From Pyrinomonadaceae bacterium (lineage in GTDB: Bacteria > Acidobacteriota > Blastocatellia > Pyrinomonadales > Pyrinomonadaceae), in assembly GCA_028284415.1 (NCBI GenBank), contig JANQRU010000005.1:310001-374000 (forward strand): a DNA stretch of 64,000 nucleotides. Reading direction: 5' to 3'. The first letter of the stretch is position 1, and each line of letters starts with the position of its first letter. The position numbers and the translations under genes were made by a program. This document shows positions 1 through 7,051 of the stretch, piece by piece. Below the pieces are notes generated by a model. It was given only the letters and a program-made list of their open reading frames with translations, was not told the origin of the DNA and ran no database searches.

Positions 1-10
1 TTCTCAGATT

Positions 11-31
11 GTTTCAAAGATTTTTTGAAAC
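11..31. other. Small hairpin upstream of scpB
   Basis: Perfect 8-bp inverted repeat (gtttcaaa, 5-nt spacer, tttgaaac) about 50 bases before the scpB start. It could end an upstream gene (scpA is the usual neighbour) or be a leader hairpin. There is no clear T-run, so a terminator role is uncertain. Confidence 0.35.
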
Positions 32-83
32 ACAACCAAAAAATTTGCGGAAATTCGTTTAATCTGCGTTCTATTTTTTACAA

Positions 84-638
84 ATGGAAGAAACTCAGGA
101 AAAACCTAGAAAAACTATAAGCGAACTTGTTGCTGCTTGTGAGGCTTTGATTTTTGTTGCGAATGACCCCTTGCCCGTTCGTACATTGATAAAGATTTTG
201 CAGGAAGACAAAGAAACTATCGAAGCTGCTTTGGAACAACTTCAGCAAGAATATGAAGAACGCGAAAGTGGTTTGCAGGTTCGAGAAATTGGTGGTGGTT
301 GGCAAATCTCTACACGAACTGAATTTCATGAAGAAGTTCGAGAATTCTTAAAAACGCAGCCATCGGCAAAACTGTCGCTTGCTTCGCTCGAAACTCTAGC
401 GGTTATTGCCTACAAGCAACCCGTCACAGTTCCTGAAATCATGGAAATTCGCGGTGTCCAATCCGCATCTTCAATTAAAACCCTCCTCGATAAACGCTTG
501 ATTACTGCGAAAGGCAGAAAAGATACAGTCGGAAAACCGATGCAATACGGCACATCAAAAGATTTCATGATTCAATTCGGTTTGAAGGATTTAACAGAAC
601 TTCCCTCCATCGAAGACTTTGAAGACCTAGTTCAATAG
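84..638 (+). CDS. scpB: Segregation and condensation protein B (ScpB)
   Basis: 184 aa, the normal length for ScpB, the winged-helix kleisin-binding subunit that joins ScpA and SMC in the bacterial condensin that compacts and segregates chromosomes in the cytoplasm. Seen: N-terminal helical region with the family pattern ACEALIFVANDPLPVRTL, then the strongly conserved second winged helix (SLASLETLAVIAYKQPVTVP and EIMEIRGVQS, about residues 100-135) and the GKPMQYGTS / FGLKDLTELP tail. It starts at ATG 84. A pseudouridine synthase of the RsuA/RluB family lies 0.6 kb downstream, the usual scpA-scpB-rluB neighbourhood, which supports the call. Product family very sure. Confidence 0.95.
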   Translation: MEETQEKPRKTISELVAACEALIFVANDPLPVRTLIKILQEDKETIEAALEQLQQEYEERESGLQVREIGGGWQISTRTEFHEEVREFLKTQPSAKLSLASLETLAVIAYKQPVTVPEIMEIRGVQSASSIKTLLDKRLITAKGRKDTVGKPMQYGTSKDFMIQFGLKDLTELPSIEDFEDLVQ

Positions 639-643
639 AAAAG

Positions 644-1150
644 ATGAAAATAAAAAAGACAGCCGACGGTTTGCAAGTAAAACACACGCCCGGCTGCATT
701 TGGATTTTAGGAGGCTTTTTCTTTGTTATTGGAGCGATATTTTTATATGGCTTGCTCGGCGGTTTTACCAATTATAATGAAATAGAAACTTGGGAGATTG
801 CCGTTGGTCTGTTCATCTCAATCGCCGTTATTTCAGTTGGAATCTGGCAAATTTTAGCCCATCCTATTACAGTAACTTCAGTTAATGGAAGAGAAAAATC
901 TATTGTAATATTTGAGAGAGGATTTTTTTATAAACAGAAAAGAACTTTCAGACTTGCCGAAGTTTCAAATTTTGAACTAATCGAAGAGAAAGATTCGGAC
1001 AATGATTCTTTTTACTACATAATTCTAAGATCAAACAAAGGTGAAAAACTAAAAATTTCTAGTTCTGGAGCTCAAGTTGAAGATTATGCTTTGGAAATAA
1101 AAGACGAGTTAAATCGCTATCTGCAAAAAGAGAAACTATTGGATAATTAA
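644..1150 (+). CDS. Small membrane protein of unknown function, PH-like C-terminus
   Basis: 168 aa, not recognised as a named family. Two hydrophobic stretches (about residues 17-40 and 49-71) look like a membrane hairpin. The C-terminal half is a soluble, beta-rich segment (EKSIVIFERGFFYKQKRTF, then ILRSNKGEKLKISSSG) that resembles a bacterial PH-like or DUF304-type fold anchored under the membrane; this is inference. It starts 5 bases after the scpB stop, so it is probably co-transcribed. The DNA right after its stop carries a second degraded copy of its last 75 bases (1150-1227). Confidence 0.7.
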   Translation: MKIKKTADGLQVKHTPGCIWILGGFFFVIGAIFLYGLLGGFTNYNEIETWEIAVGLFISIAVISVGIWQILAHPITVTSVNGREKSIVIFERGFFYKQKRTFRLAEVSNFELIEEKDSDNDSFYYIILRSNKGEKLKISSSGAQVEDYALEIKDELNRYLQKEKLLDN

Positions 1151-1227
1151 AAACAGGCGAGAAACTAAAAATTTCAACCAGCGGATTTGGAACTGAAGCG
1201 GTAGCGGTTAAAATCAAAGAAAAATAA
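1150..1227 (+). pseudogene. Decayed duplicate of the 3' end of the upstream membrane gene
   Basis: In the frame beginning at 1150 the DNA encodes KTGEKLKISTSG followed by FGTEAVAVKIKEK and a stop, which matches the intact gene's KGEKLKISSSG...VEDYALEIKDE. The first bases (gaaaaactaaaaatt versus gagaaactaaaaatt) are nearly identical. The copy lacks a start and is in another frame from the intact gene, so it is the remnant of a tandem duplication or of a second paralogue. Confidence 0.6.
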
Positions 1228-1250
1228 TTTCATATTTACAATAAAAATCT

Positions 1251-1964
1251 ATGCAAGAACGCTTACAAAAATTAATTGCCCAAGCCGGAATAACCTCGAG
1301 GCGCAAAGCTGAAAAACTCATCAAAGACGGAAAAGTTACTGTCAACGGCAAAAAGATAACCAAACTTGGCTCAAAAGCTGATATTGAAAAAGATCATATC
1401 AAAGTCAATGGGAAGCTCATCAACCCGATGATAGAACATCGCAAAGATGTCTATATATTGGTCAATAAACCGAAAGGTTATTTATCAAGCGTTTCCGATC
1501 CCGAAAATAGAAAGGTCGTAACTGATCTAGTTAAGGGTTTTGGGAAGATTTTCCCGGTTGGTCGGCTTGATTTTAAAACGGAAGGGCTAATTATTCTTAC
1601 CAATGATGGAAAATTTGCCAACCGAATTTCGAGTTCTAAAACCATCCCGAAAGTTTATAGTGTTAAGGTAAAAGGTATTCCAAATGAAAATGCAATAAAT
1701 AAATTGCGACGTGGGATTCGCCTCGAAGATGGTTTCAAAACCTCACCTGCCGAAATAAAAAGCAAACGCTCAACAGGAAAAAATGCTTGGTTTGAAGTAA
1801 CTCTTTATGAAGGACACAACCAACAGATTAGAAAAATGTTTGATGCGATTGGATATTCAGTGGTGAAATTAAAACGAATCAGAATCGGGCATATCAATGA
1901 TAAATTTTTGGGAGTCGGAGAATATCGTGAGCTTTTTCCAGAAGAAATAGAAAAGTTTAAGTAA
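1251..1964 (+). CDS. rluB: 23S/16S rRNA pseudouridine synthase, RsuA/RluB family
   Basis: 237 aa. Enzymes of this family isomerise a uridine in rRNA to pseudouridine. Seen: N-terminal S4 RNA-binding domain (residues 1-50, with QERLQKLIAQAGITSRRKAE), then the catalytic domain with the family motif GRLDFKTEGLIILTNDG, in which Asp107 is the expected nucleophile, and the C-terminal EGHNQQIRKMFDAIG motif. Position two genes after scpB fits RluB, the usual scpB neighbour, but sequence alone does not separate RluB from RsuA or RluE. Start at ATG 1251. It has no close downstream partner; the next gene is on the other strand. Confidence 0.9.
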   Translation: MQERLQKLIAQAGITSRRKAEKLIKDGKVTVNGKKITKLGSKADIEKDHIKVNGKLINPMIEHRKDVYILVNKPKGYLSSVSDPENRKVVTDLVKGFGKIFPVGRLDFKTEGLIILTNDGKFANRISSSKTIPKVYSVKVKGIPNENAINKLRRGIRLEDGFKTSPAEIKSKRSTGKNAWFEVTLYEGHNQQIRKMFDAIGYSVVKLKRIRIGHINDKFLGVGEYRELFPEEIEKFK

Positions 1965-2027
1965 AAAAACTTTGCAATACATACTGATTGCCTTTTGGTT
2001 CCACCTCAATTTTCGTTCAGTTCAAAA

Positions 2028-2465
2028 TTATCCGAATCTCTGATGTTCGACCAATAAACAAGCGTCTTGGACAACCTTAATTCCATTTTCAGCTAACTTC
2101 TCTGCCACTTCATCATTCCGAATTCCAAGTTGAATCCAAACGGATTTCGGCTTTAATTTCAAAATATCTTCGGTGTGTTGAGGAATATCTTGAGAACGTC
2201 GGAAAACATTCAACATATCAACTTCTCCATCAATTTGCGTCATATCCCGCTGCACTTTTTCTCCAAGAATTTCCGTAATGTCAGGATAATAGACAGGTAC
2301 TGGAATGATTTTATGCCCTGTGTCCTGCATATATTTCGGCACATAATATGCTGCCTGCCCTGAGCGTGATTCGGGTTTTATTCCGAGAACTGCGATTGTT
2401 TTTGTGTTTCCGAGAAGTTCTTTAATGTCTTCGCCTGTTGTAATGATATTTTTTTGCCAGTCCAT
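2028..2465 (-). CDS. CoA-binding (YccU-like) protein
   Basis: 145 aa, the full length of the small CoA_binding family (Rossmann-type domain related to succinyl-CoA synthetase alpha). The nucleotide-binding segment TIAVLGIKPESRSGQAA and the following YVPKYMQDTGHKIIPVPVYY are typical, as is the C-terminal VWIQLGI...VVQDACLLVEH. Members bind CoA; the cellular role is unknown. It lies 46 bases after a DoxX-like gene on the same strand, so the two may be transcribed together. Confidence 0.88.
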   Translation of the reverse strand: MDWQKNIITTGEDIKELLGNTKTIAVLGIKPESRSGQAAYYVPKYMQDTGHKIIPVPVYYPDITEILGEKVQRDMTQIDGEVDMLNVFRRSQDIPQHTEDILKLKPKSVWIQLGIRNDEVAEKLAENGIKVVQDACLLVEHQRFG

Positions 2466-2511
2466 AATGTAGTTTTACCGCAAAAATCACAAAAAGTGCA
2501 AAAGAGAGAAT

Positions 2512-2907
2512 TTATTTTATTTCTTCGATGTTTTCTTTTGTAAACCAATAAGCCCAAGCTATTGCGACGAATTGCAGGGGCAGACGTAGATAGATCAAGA
2601 GCGGATTTATGTCGGGATAAAGCTCTGTGTTCATCGCCATATGAATATTGGCGGGGTAAACGGCGATTAGCAAAAGGATTATTCCCCAAGCGGCGAGGCG
2701 TTGAAATGTTGGAATTAAAAGTAAAACACCCAAAAACACTTCGATCACTCCACTTAAGTAAACTAGAAATAGATGCCACGGAAGATAGGGCTGCATAATT
2801 TTTAGGTAGAAATCAGGATTTATAAAATGATTTATACCTTGATTTAAGGTTTTTGCAGATTTTTTAATCCTCAAATCAGAAACGGAAGTTATATAACGAT
2901 TTGCCAA
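2512..2907 (-). CDS. DoxX-like membrane protein with a rearranged 5' end
   Basis: From residue 24 on (GINHFINPDFYLKIMQPYLP) this is a clear DoxX/DoxD-family integral membrane protein with three remaining hydrophobic helices. Family members normally begin with a hydrophobic helix directly before the GxNHF motif. Here that helix is absent and the upstream codons read as hydrophilic, unrelated residues from a TTG start at 2907. No in-frame ATG gives a normal N-terminus. Either the gene is 5'-truncated by a rearrangement close to 2840, or it starts internally. Function of DoxX proteins is broad (quinone/thiol redox partners) and not assigned here. Confidence 0.65.
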   Translation of the reverse strand: MANRYITSVSDLRIKKSAKTLNQGINHFINPDFYLKIMQPYLPWHLFLVYLSGVIEVFLGVLLLIPTFQRLAAWGIILLLIAVYPANIHMAMNTELYPDINPLLIYLRLPLQFVAIAWAYWFTKENIEEIK

Positions 2908-2918
2908 ATAACCTGCAT

Positions 2919-3200
2919 CTAGTCACAGATGCAGGTAACGCGTCCGATAGATAAACAATTTGGTTCATCTGGTGCAGATGTTGCACTCCCACTACAACAG
3001 AAAGCTGATGGATTGCATGATCTAGACTCACAAACGGTTGACCCCGATGTTGCAGACAATCCCCCTCCCGACGAACAGCATTGTGATAATCCAGTAGGAA
3101 AACAACCTGTAGCCATACAACTAAATAAAGTTCTGCAAGTGAGTCCTGTAGCATAGCTGAGACCGCGACAAGGTGCTAAGAGTGGCAAACCTCCTGACAT
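2919..3200 (-). CDS. Cys/Ser/Thr/Gly-rich secreted peptide (possible RiPP-like precursor body)
   Basis: 93 codons from ATG 3200, with 13 cysteines spread along the chain (for example GLSQCCSSGGG, TVCESRSCNPSAFCCSGS, and the end GRVTCICD) and very many Ser, Thr and Gly. Not recognised as a named family. The ATG is preceded directly by an in-frame stop and has only a weak ribosome site. An export signal is encoded just upstream in another reading frame (3176-3277), so the natural product may be the two pieces joined by a -1 frame change or by a missing/extra base. It follows a PqqD-like gene, the reason to suspect a modified peptide. A spurious frame cannot be excluded. Confidence 0.45.
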   Translation of the reverse strand: MSGGLPLLAPCRGLSYATGLTCRTLFSCMATGCFPTGLSQCCSSGGGLSATSGSTVCESRSCNPSAFCCSGSATSAPDEPNCLSIGRVTCICD

Positions 3201-3277
3201 TCACTCGTTGCCTTTGGGGCAACAATTCCCGAAACAATTAGCAAAGCAACTGCTGACACAAACCCGACTTTCCGAAT
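3176..3277 (-). CDS. Signal-peptide ORF between pqqD-like gene and Cys-rich frame
   Basis: Directly after the PqqD-like stop, with an excellent ribosome site (aagagagg) five bases upstream of an ATT codon at 3277, the frame reads IRKVGFVSAVALLIVSGIVA followed by PKATSECQEVCHS and a stop. The basic start, hydrophobic core and A-x-A style cleavage region (PKA/T) form a convincing Sec signal peptide, and the mature part starts with two cysteines. No ATG, GTG or TTG is properly placed; a rare ATT start, or translation coupled to the gene before, is inferred. It ends 98 bases inside the region where the Cys-rich frame (2919-3200) is open. Confidence 0.45.
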   Translation of the reverse strand: MRKVGFVSAVALLIVSGIVAPKATSECQEVCHS

Positions 3278-3286
3278 AACCTCTCT

Positions 3287-3583
3287 TCAAGATAAATTAG
3301 TAAATTGGTTGTTTAAGTCCGCTACATTTTCAATCAAATCATCTGTATTTGATTGGTCAATTGCATGCCAAACGAAATCCTCGCTTATATTAGTTTTCAA
3401 TTGCTTACTCATCTTGGTAGCGATTTCTTTAATTGAGTGTTTACCATCACATAGTTGCCAGACGATTGCTGATGTTTCGTTTAAGCAAAATGCTTCATTT
3501 GTTTTTAAGTCGTAAATGAGAAGTTCATCGCTTGATTCTTGAACTACTAAGTCTGATTTTCTTGCTATTGGTTTATTTTTCAT
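3287..3583 (-). CDS. PqqD-like peptide-recognition (RRE) protein
   Basis: 98 aa. PqqD-family proteins are small winged-helix RiPP recognition elements that bind the leader of a precursor peptide and present it to a modifying enzyme. Seen: the standard pattern with RKSDLVVQESSDELLIYDL (residues 8-26), AFCLNETSAIVWQLCDGKHS (31-50) and a C-terminal helix region. The C-terminus (about 20 residues, Asn/Asp-rich) is longer than minimal PqqD. No radical SAM enzyme, lasso cyclase or transporter is adjacent, so it is an orphan RRE next to a signal-peptide/Cys-rich peptide locus. It is not evidence for PQQ synthesis. Confidence 0.85.
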   Translation of the reverse strand: MKNKPIARKSDLVVQESSDELLIYDLKTNEAFCLNETSAIVWQLCDGKHSIKEIATKMSKQLKTNISEDFVWHAIDQSNTDDLIENVADLNNQFTNLS

Positions 3584-3611
3584 ATTTTCTCCCAGTTAAG
3601 TTGAGCGTGTT

Positions 3612-3710
3612 AAGCAAGTCGGTATAGCGAACTTGCTAGTGAGCAAGTTAAATTAATCATCAGCTTGACGTTAAATTATCTCGCTCGCTACGCGCTATGC
3701 TGACTTGCTT
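3612..3710. repeat. 99-bp palindromic element, copy 1 of a dispersed family
   Basis: The ends aagcaagtcggtatagcg (3612-3629) and cgctatgctgacttgctt (3693-3710) are inverted repeats with two mismatches. The left arm tcggtatagcgaa is shared with the inverted arm of the element at 37501-37591, and tagtgagca is shared with both 30544-30657 and 37501-37591. It lies between the PqqD-like gene and a small membrane ORF. No coding capacity. Confidence 0.6.
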
Positions 3711-3723
3711 TTTTTCAATGTCT

Positions 3724-3945
3724 CTATTTAGCTAATTTTGCTCCTACCAGTTCGTTTGAGTTTGATTTCCATTTTGTAGTTTTATTTCTTTCGAGTTTGG
3801 TTGGGAGAGGATAGTTGGCTTTTACGTCTTTGTAGGCAGATTTTCTTCCGACACTGAATCCAATTATGTAAGTTGTGATTGCAGAAATGATTAATAGACT
3901 CAAATAGCCTAATATGTTTAGTGTTTCCATGTTTTTTTCCTCCAA
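3724..3945 (-). CDS. Small single-pass membrane protein, unknown
   Basis: 73 codons from 3945; a second ATG at 3930 (METLNILGYL) is the likelier start because it places the hydrophobic helix (about residues 10-32, LSLLIISAITTYIIGFSVGR) nearer the N-terminus. After the helix comes a basic, polar tail rich in Lys and Asn. No family is recognised. It is on the same strand as the PqqD-like gene but separated from it by the 99-bp palindromic element, so a shared function is only a possibility. Confidence 0.45.
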   Translation of the reverse strand: MEEKNMETLNILGYLSLLIISAITTYIIGFSVGRKSAYKDVKANYPLPTKLERNKTTKWKSNSNELVGAKLAK

Positions 3946-4280
3946 AAAAGCTAATTTGCTAATTATTTTTAAGTGAAGCTAATTCTTGTGGAAGAACACA
4001 TTACCTTATTACAACTTCCGATTTTCCTTGTATTAATTTAGAAGTTTGCACTTACTTTTTTTACTTCTATGTCTTATATGGCAAAACCCTGAAAAATCTT
4101 ACACATAAAATTAAAAAAATAAATTCATGGAAATATTTCTAATGATTTACACCCGCCAGAAAAATTCCGATTCCCATAATCCATTTCAAAACTGTTTTTA
4201 AAATCTGCATTGCAACCTCTTTTAGAATAAATTATTCTTATTATATAATAATTAGAATTTATTTTAATGATTTAACTACT
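3946..4280. other. AT-rich intergenic region between divergent genes
   Basis: About 335 bases with no credible ORF. It must contain promoters for the small membrane gene (minus) and the acyl-CoA dehydrogenase (plus). The only structure noted is the near-palindrome around 4233-4258, which has the perfect core attatataat and flanks attct/agaat; it could be an operator or simply an AT-rich promoter. Confidence 0.4.
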
Positions 4281-5423
4281 ATGAATTTTGAATTAAACGA
4301 AGAACAAGAACAAATCAAATACAGTATCCGTGAGTTTGCTGAAAGTGAGGTTGCTCCGAATGTTATGGAGTGGGACGAATCCCAGCACTTTTTTGATGAA
4401 TTACGTCCGCAACTTGCCGAATTAGGACTCTTGGGAATCATATTCCCTGAAGAATTTGGCGGTTCGGAAATGGGTTACATTGAATATGCGACGATTATTG
4501 AGGAACTCGGTCGTGTTTGCGGCTCGGTTGGCTTATCCGTAGCGGCTCATAACTCGCTTTGCTCAAATCATATTTTTATGTTTGGAAGCGATGACCAAAA
4601 GAAAAAATATCTTCCGCCACTACTGCATGGTGAAACTTGGGGAGCGTGGGGTTTAACCGAAGCTCAGGCAGGTTCTGATGCAAGCGGAACACGCACGACC
4701 GCAGTTCGTGAAAATGGTCATTATGTCGTTAATGGTTCAAAAAACTTCATAACTCACGCAATTACCGGAGATACTTGTGTTGCAGTTGCCGTAACAGACA
4801 AGGAAAAAGGTAACAAAGGAATTTCAGCTTTTATTTTTGACAAATCAATGGAAGGTTTTCGCTCTGACCACAAAGAAAACAAACTCGGAATGCGTGCATC
4901 GGAAACGGCTTCGGTAGTATTTGAAGATTGTCACGTTCCGACAGGAAATTTGCTTGGAAATGAAGGTGAAGGCTTTTTGCAAGCAATGAAGATTCTTGAT
5001 GGCGGTAGAATTTCGATAGCCGCACTTTCGGTTGGAATTGCTCAAGGTGCGTATGAAGCTGCTGTTAAATATGCAAAAGAGCGCCAACAGTTTGGTCGTC
5101 CGATTTCAGAATTCCAAGCGATACAATTCAAATTAGCTGATATGGCGACACAAATCGAAGCCGCCAGATTGCTTACGTTGCAAGCGGCTTATCTGAAGGA
5201 TAACGATAAGCGTGTCACAAAACAGTCTGCAATGGCGAAACTCTATGCTTCGGAGGTTGCTGTAAAGGTTTCTGAAGAGTCAGTCCAGATTCACGGCGGT
5301 TACGGCTATACTAAAGATTATCCGGCTGAAAAATACTGGCGAGATTCAAAACTTTGCACAATCGGCGAAGGAACAAGCGAAATCCAACGTCTTGTGATTG
5401 CTAAACAATTGTTGCGTTCATAG
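4281..5423 (+). CDS. Acyl-CoA dehydrogenase (short/medium-chain type)
   Basis: 380 aa, the usual length. FAD enzyme that introduces the alpha-beta double bond in acyl-CoA, passing electrons to ETF. Seen: N-terminal helical domain ([20 protein letters not shown]), the FAD/substrate beta-domain motif [36 protein letters not shown] in the C-terminal domain, and the signature [14 protein letters not shown] segment followed by [18 protein letters not shown], whose EGTSEIQ glutamate is the expected catalytic base. Closest in style to butyryl-CoA/short-chain enzymes; chain length cannot be read off the sequence. It is monocistronic, with a bidirectional terminator after it. Confidence 0.95.
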   Translation: MNFELNEEQEQIKYSIREFAESEVAPNVMEWDESQHFFDELRPQLAELGLLGIIFPEEFGGSEMGYIEYATIIEELGRVCGSVGLSVAAHNSLCSNHIFMFGSDDQKKKYLPPLLHGETWGAWGLTEAQAGSDASGTRTTAVRENGHYVVNGSKNFITHAITGDTCVAVAVTDKEKGNKGISAFIFDKSMEGFRSDHKENKLGMRASETASVVFEDCHVPTGNLLGNEGEGFLQAMKILDGGRISIAALSVGIAQGAYEAAVKYAKERQQFGRPISEFQAIQFKLADMATQIEAARLLTLQAAYLKDNDKRVTKQSAMAKLYASEVAVKVSEESVQIHGGYGYTKDYPAEKYWRDSKLCTIGEGTSEIQRLVIAKQLLRS

Positions 5424-5465
5424 GAAAAAACAATCCAAAGAACGTTAAACTTTAAACAAAAAAAT

Positions 5466-5494
5466 AGGACGAGTTTGAACTAACTCGTCCTTTT
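5466..5494. terminator. Bidirectional intrinsic terminator
   Basis: Perfect 10-bp stem aggacgagtt / aactcgtcct with loop tgaact, followed by tttt on the plus strand; on the minus strand the same stem is followed by a long T-rich run. It sits between the convergent acyl-CoA dehydrogenase gene and the gene ending at 5520. Confidence 0.9.
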
Positions 5495-5519
5495 AAGTTT
5501 ACGTGAGTTCTTAAGCGAT

Positions 5520-6155
5520 TTATTGCAATTTATAAAACACTTTCCGAGCGTCCTTCCCACTTAAACTTAATTCAATTGTAAATTGAACTTTTTTCCATTC
5601 TTTATTATTGATCTGTATATATCCAAATCCTTTATATGTCTTCTGATCTTCAGAAATAATACTGTTCTTTTCATCATCTAAAGCCATCACGACATCTTCG
5701 GTTTTGTATTCTGCACTGACCTTTTTCAAAAGAGAGTCCATAATTACATTCTCAATATTTGTCGGAGCGTATTCATATTCTGATTTAGTTTCTACAAAAT
5801 CATAGTTTAACTCTTTCACTTCTCTTTCGCGGAGGCTGATCTGTGCTTCATATCGGATCGGAACTTTTATGTTGCTTTTCGGAAACATATAAATCGCCTC
5901 ACCCTTCATCTCAAATCGATCGTCAGAGTTTTGATTTCCGTTAATCGTTTTTATCTTCACGATCAGGTCTTCTTCAAATAAGTCTTCCTGCAATTTATAT
6001 TTGAGCTTTTCAGATACCATATTATTCAAAGCTTTATATGAATAATTAAGCTTCTTAGCTGGCATTGAGAAAATATTTGCCGTAAGGAGAATTGCTATAC
6101 AGAAAACTAATGTGACTAGAGATAGAAGGTTGGTTGAATTCTTTTTGTTAAACAT
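5520..6155 (-). CDS. Exported or membrane-anchored protein of unknown function
   Basis: 211 aa, not recognised. Residues 11-30 (LSLVTLVFCIAILLTANIFS) form a signal peptide or membrane anchor. The rest is a soluble alternating beta-rich domain with many charged residues (LIVKIKTINGNQNSDDRFEM, IEVPIRYEAQISLRER-like strands), suggesting a periplasmic lipocalin/SmpA-like fold at best; this is inference. It has a good ribosome site (aaaggat before ATG 6155). Two 15-bp tandem palindromes at 6316-6350, upstream of it, could be its operators. Confidence 0.65.
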   Translation of the reverse strand: MFNKKNSTNLLSLVTLVFCIAILLTANIFSMPAKKLNYSYKALNNMVSEKLKYKLQEDLFEEDLIVKIKTINGNQNSDDRFEMKGEAIYMFPKSNIKVPIRYEAQISLREREVKELNYDFVETKSEYEYAPTNIENVIMDSLLKKVSAEYKTEDVVMALDDEKNSIISEDQKTYKGFGYIQINNKEWKKVQFTIELSLSGKDARKVFYKLQ

Positions 6156-6315
6156 GATGGGAGATCCTTTTCTTAATTTTTCTTTGGGATTTTAGTTAAA
6201 AATCCTGGAATTTTATTTTCCGAGATTTATTTATGGCAAAGCCTGTGCCAAAGAACGGTAAACAATGTTTTATTATGTTTACCAGCTTTCCGATAGACTT
6301 TTACTAAATTGTGTT

Positions 6316-6350
6316 CTGACAATTTGTCAGATGTAATGACAAATTGTCAT
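6316..6350. promoter_or_regulatory. Two tandem 15-bp palindromes (candidate operators)
   Basis: ctgacaatttgtcag (6316-6330) and atgacaaattgtcat (6336-6350) are each perfect palindromes with 7-bp arms around one central base. They share the half-site TGACAA and their centres are exactly 20 bp apart, about two helical turns. They lie between the stop of the PgsA-like gene and the promoter region of the 211-aa gene. This is typical of cooperative dimer binding; the regulator is unknown. Confidence 0.6.
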
Positions 6351-6354
6351 CTGT

Positions 6355-6948
6355 TTAGCCTTCATTGTCAGACTCTTTTTCCTTCATTAATGAAGCGACA
6401 AAAAAGATGTAATGAAATCCTGAAATTGCAGCGAGCAAAACGACTATTGTGTAAACGGTCGGAAGGTAAAAAGTGTAGCCATAAACGGCAGCTATTAAAA
6501 TTAAAGTAACGGCTAAAACTTGAACAGTTGTACTAAGTTTTCCTAACCAAGAAGGTTTGAAGCCGCGAAAGCCAGTCATAATATTAATCGCCGCCGCAAC
6601 CGTAACTATCAGAACATCGCGTCCAATAACTGCTGCCGTAACCCAAAAAGGTACGGGAAGATGCTTAACGGGTGGAAAGATATTTGGAAGTGTGAGAATT
6701 ATAAAAGCTACTGTCATCAGAAGCTTATCCGCAATCGGATCAATAATTGTACCTAGTTCGGATTCCTGCCCGAATCTCCTTGCAACAAATCCGTCAACTC
6801 CATCAGACAAGCCTGCAGCGACAAATACGATCAAAGCCCAATCGCTATAACCATAATAGAGTAAGCTTGCAAATGCAGGAATCATAGCCATTCGCAAAAA
6901 TGTAACCAAATTTGGAATGGTAACAACTTTTGAAGACACTTTTTTCAA
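6355..6948 (-). CDS. CDP-alcohol phosphatidyltransferase (PgsA-like)
   Basis: 197 aa integral membrane enzyme of phospholipid synthesis that transfers a phosphatidyl group from CDP-diacylglycerol to an alcohol such as glycerol-3-phosphate. The signature D-x2-DG-x2-AR-x8-G-x3-D-x3-D is complete: Asp49, Asp52-Gly53, Ala56-Arg57, Gly66, Asp70 and Asp74. IPNLVTFLRMAMIPAF at the start and four to five further hydrophobic helices match PgsA (phosphatidylglycerophosphate synthase), the commonest soluble-acceptor member, but a cardiolipin-synthase-type or other paralogue is possible. It reads towards the tandem palindromes at 6316-6350. Confidence 0.88.
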   Translation of the reverse strand: MKKVSSKVVTIPNLVTFLRMAMIPAFASLLYYGYSDWALIVFVAAGLSDGVDGFVARRFGQESELGTIIDPIADKLLMTVAFIILTLPNIFPPVKHLPVPFWVTAAVIGRDVLIVTVAAAINIMTGFRGFKPSWLGKLSTTVQVLAVTLILIAAVYGYTFYLPTVYTIVVLLAAISGFHYIFFVASLMKEKESDNEG

Positions 6949-7051
6949 ATCAAAAAAATTTTAACGTAAACTTTGATAGACTCAAAACTGCAAAATTATT
7001 TTGTTTAAAAAAATGATTAAATGTTGTGTCGAGTATATTTATAGAAAAAAG

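Noticed and set aside
2929..3156. Plus-strand 75-codon frame across the Cys-rich region
   Set aside because: No ribosome site or signal peptide, Asp/Gln/Pro-rich with no family resemblance. The opposite strand has the PqqD-like gene, strong ribosome site and signal peptide.
3176..3203. Programmed -1 slippery site joining signal peptide and Cys-rich frame
   Set aside because: No X-XXY-YYZ heptamer is evident in the zero frame, so programmed frameshifting is not claimed; only a possible frame change is noted.
3287..3583. PQQ biosynthesis locus
   Set aside because: PqqA, PqqC and PqqE are absent; PqqD-like proteins are general RiPP leader binders.
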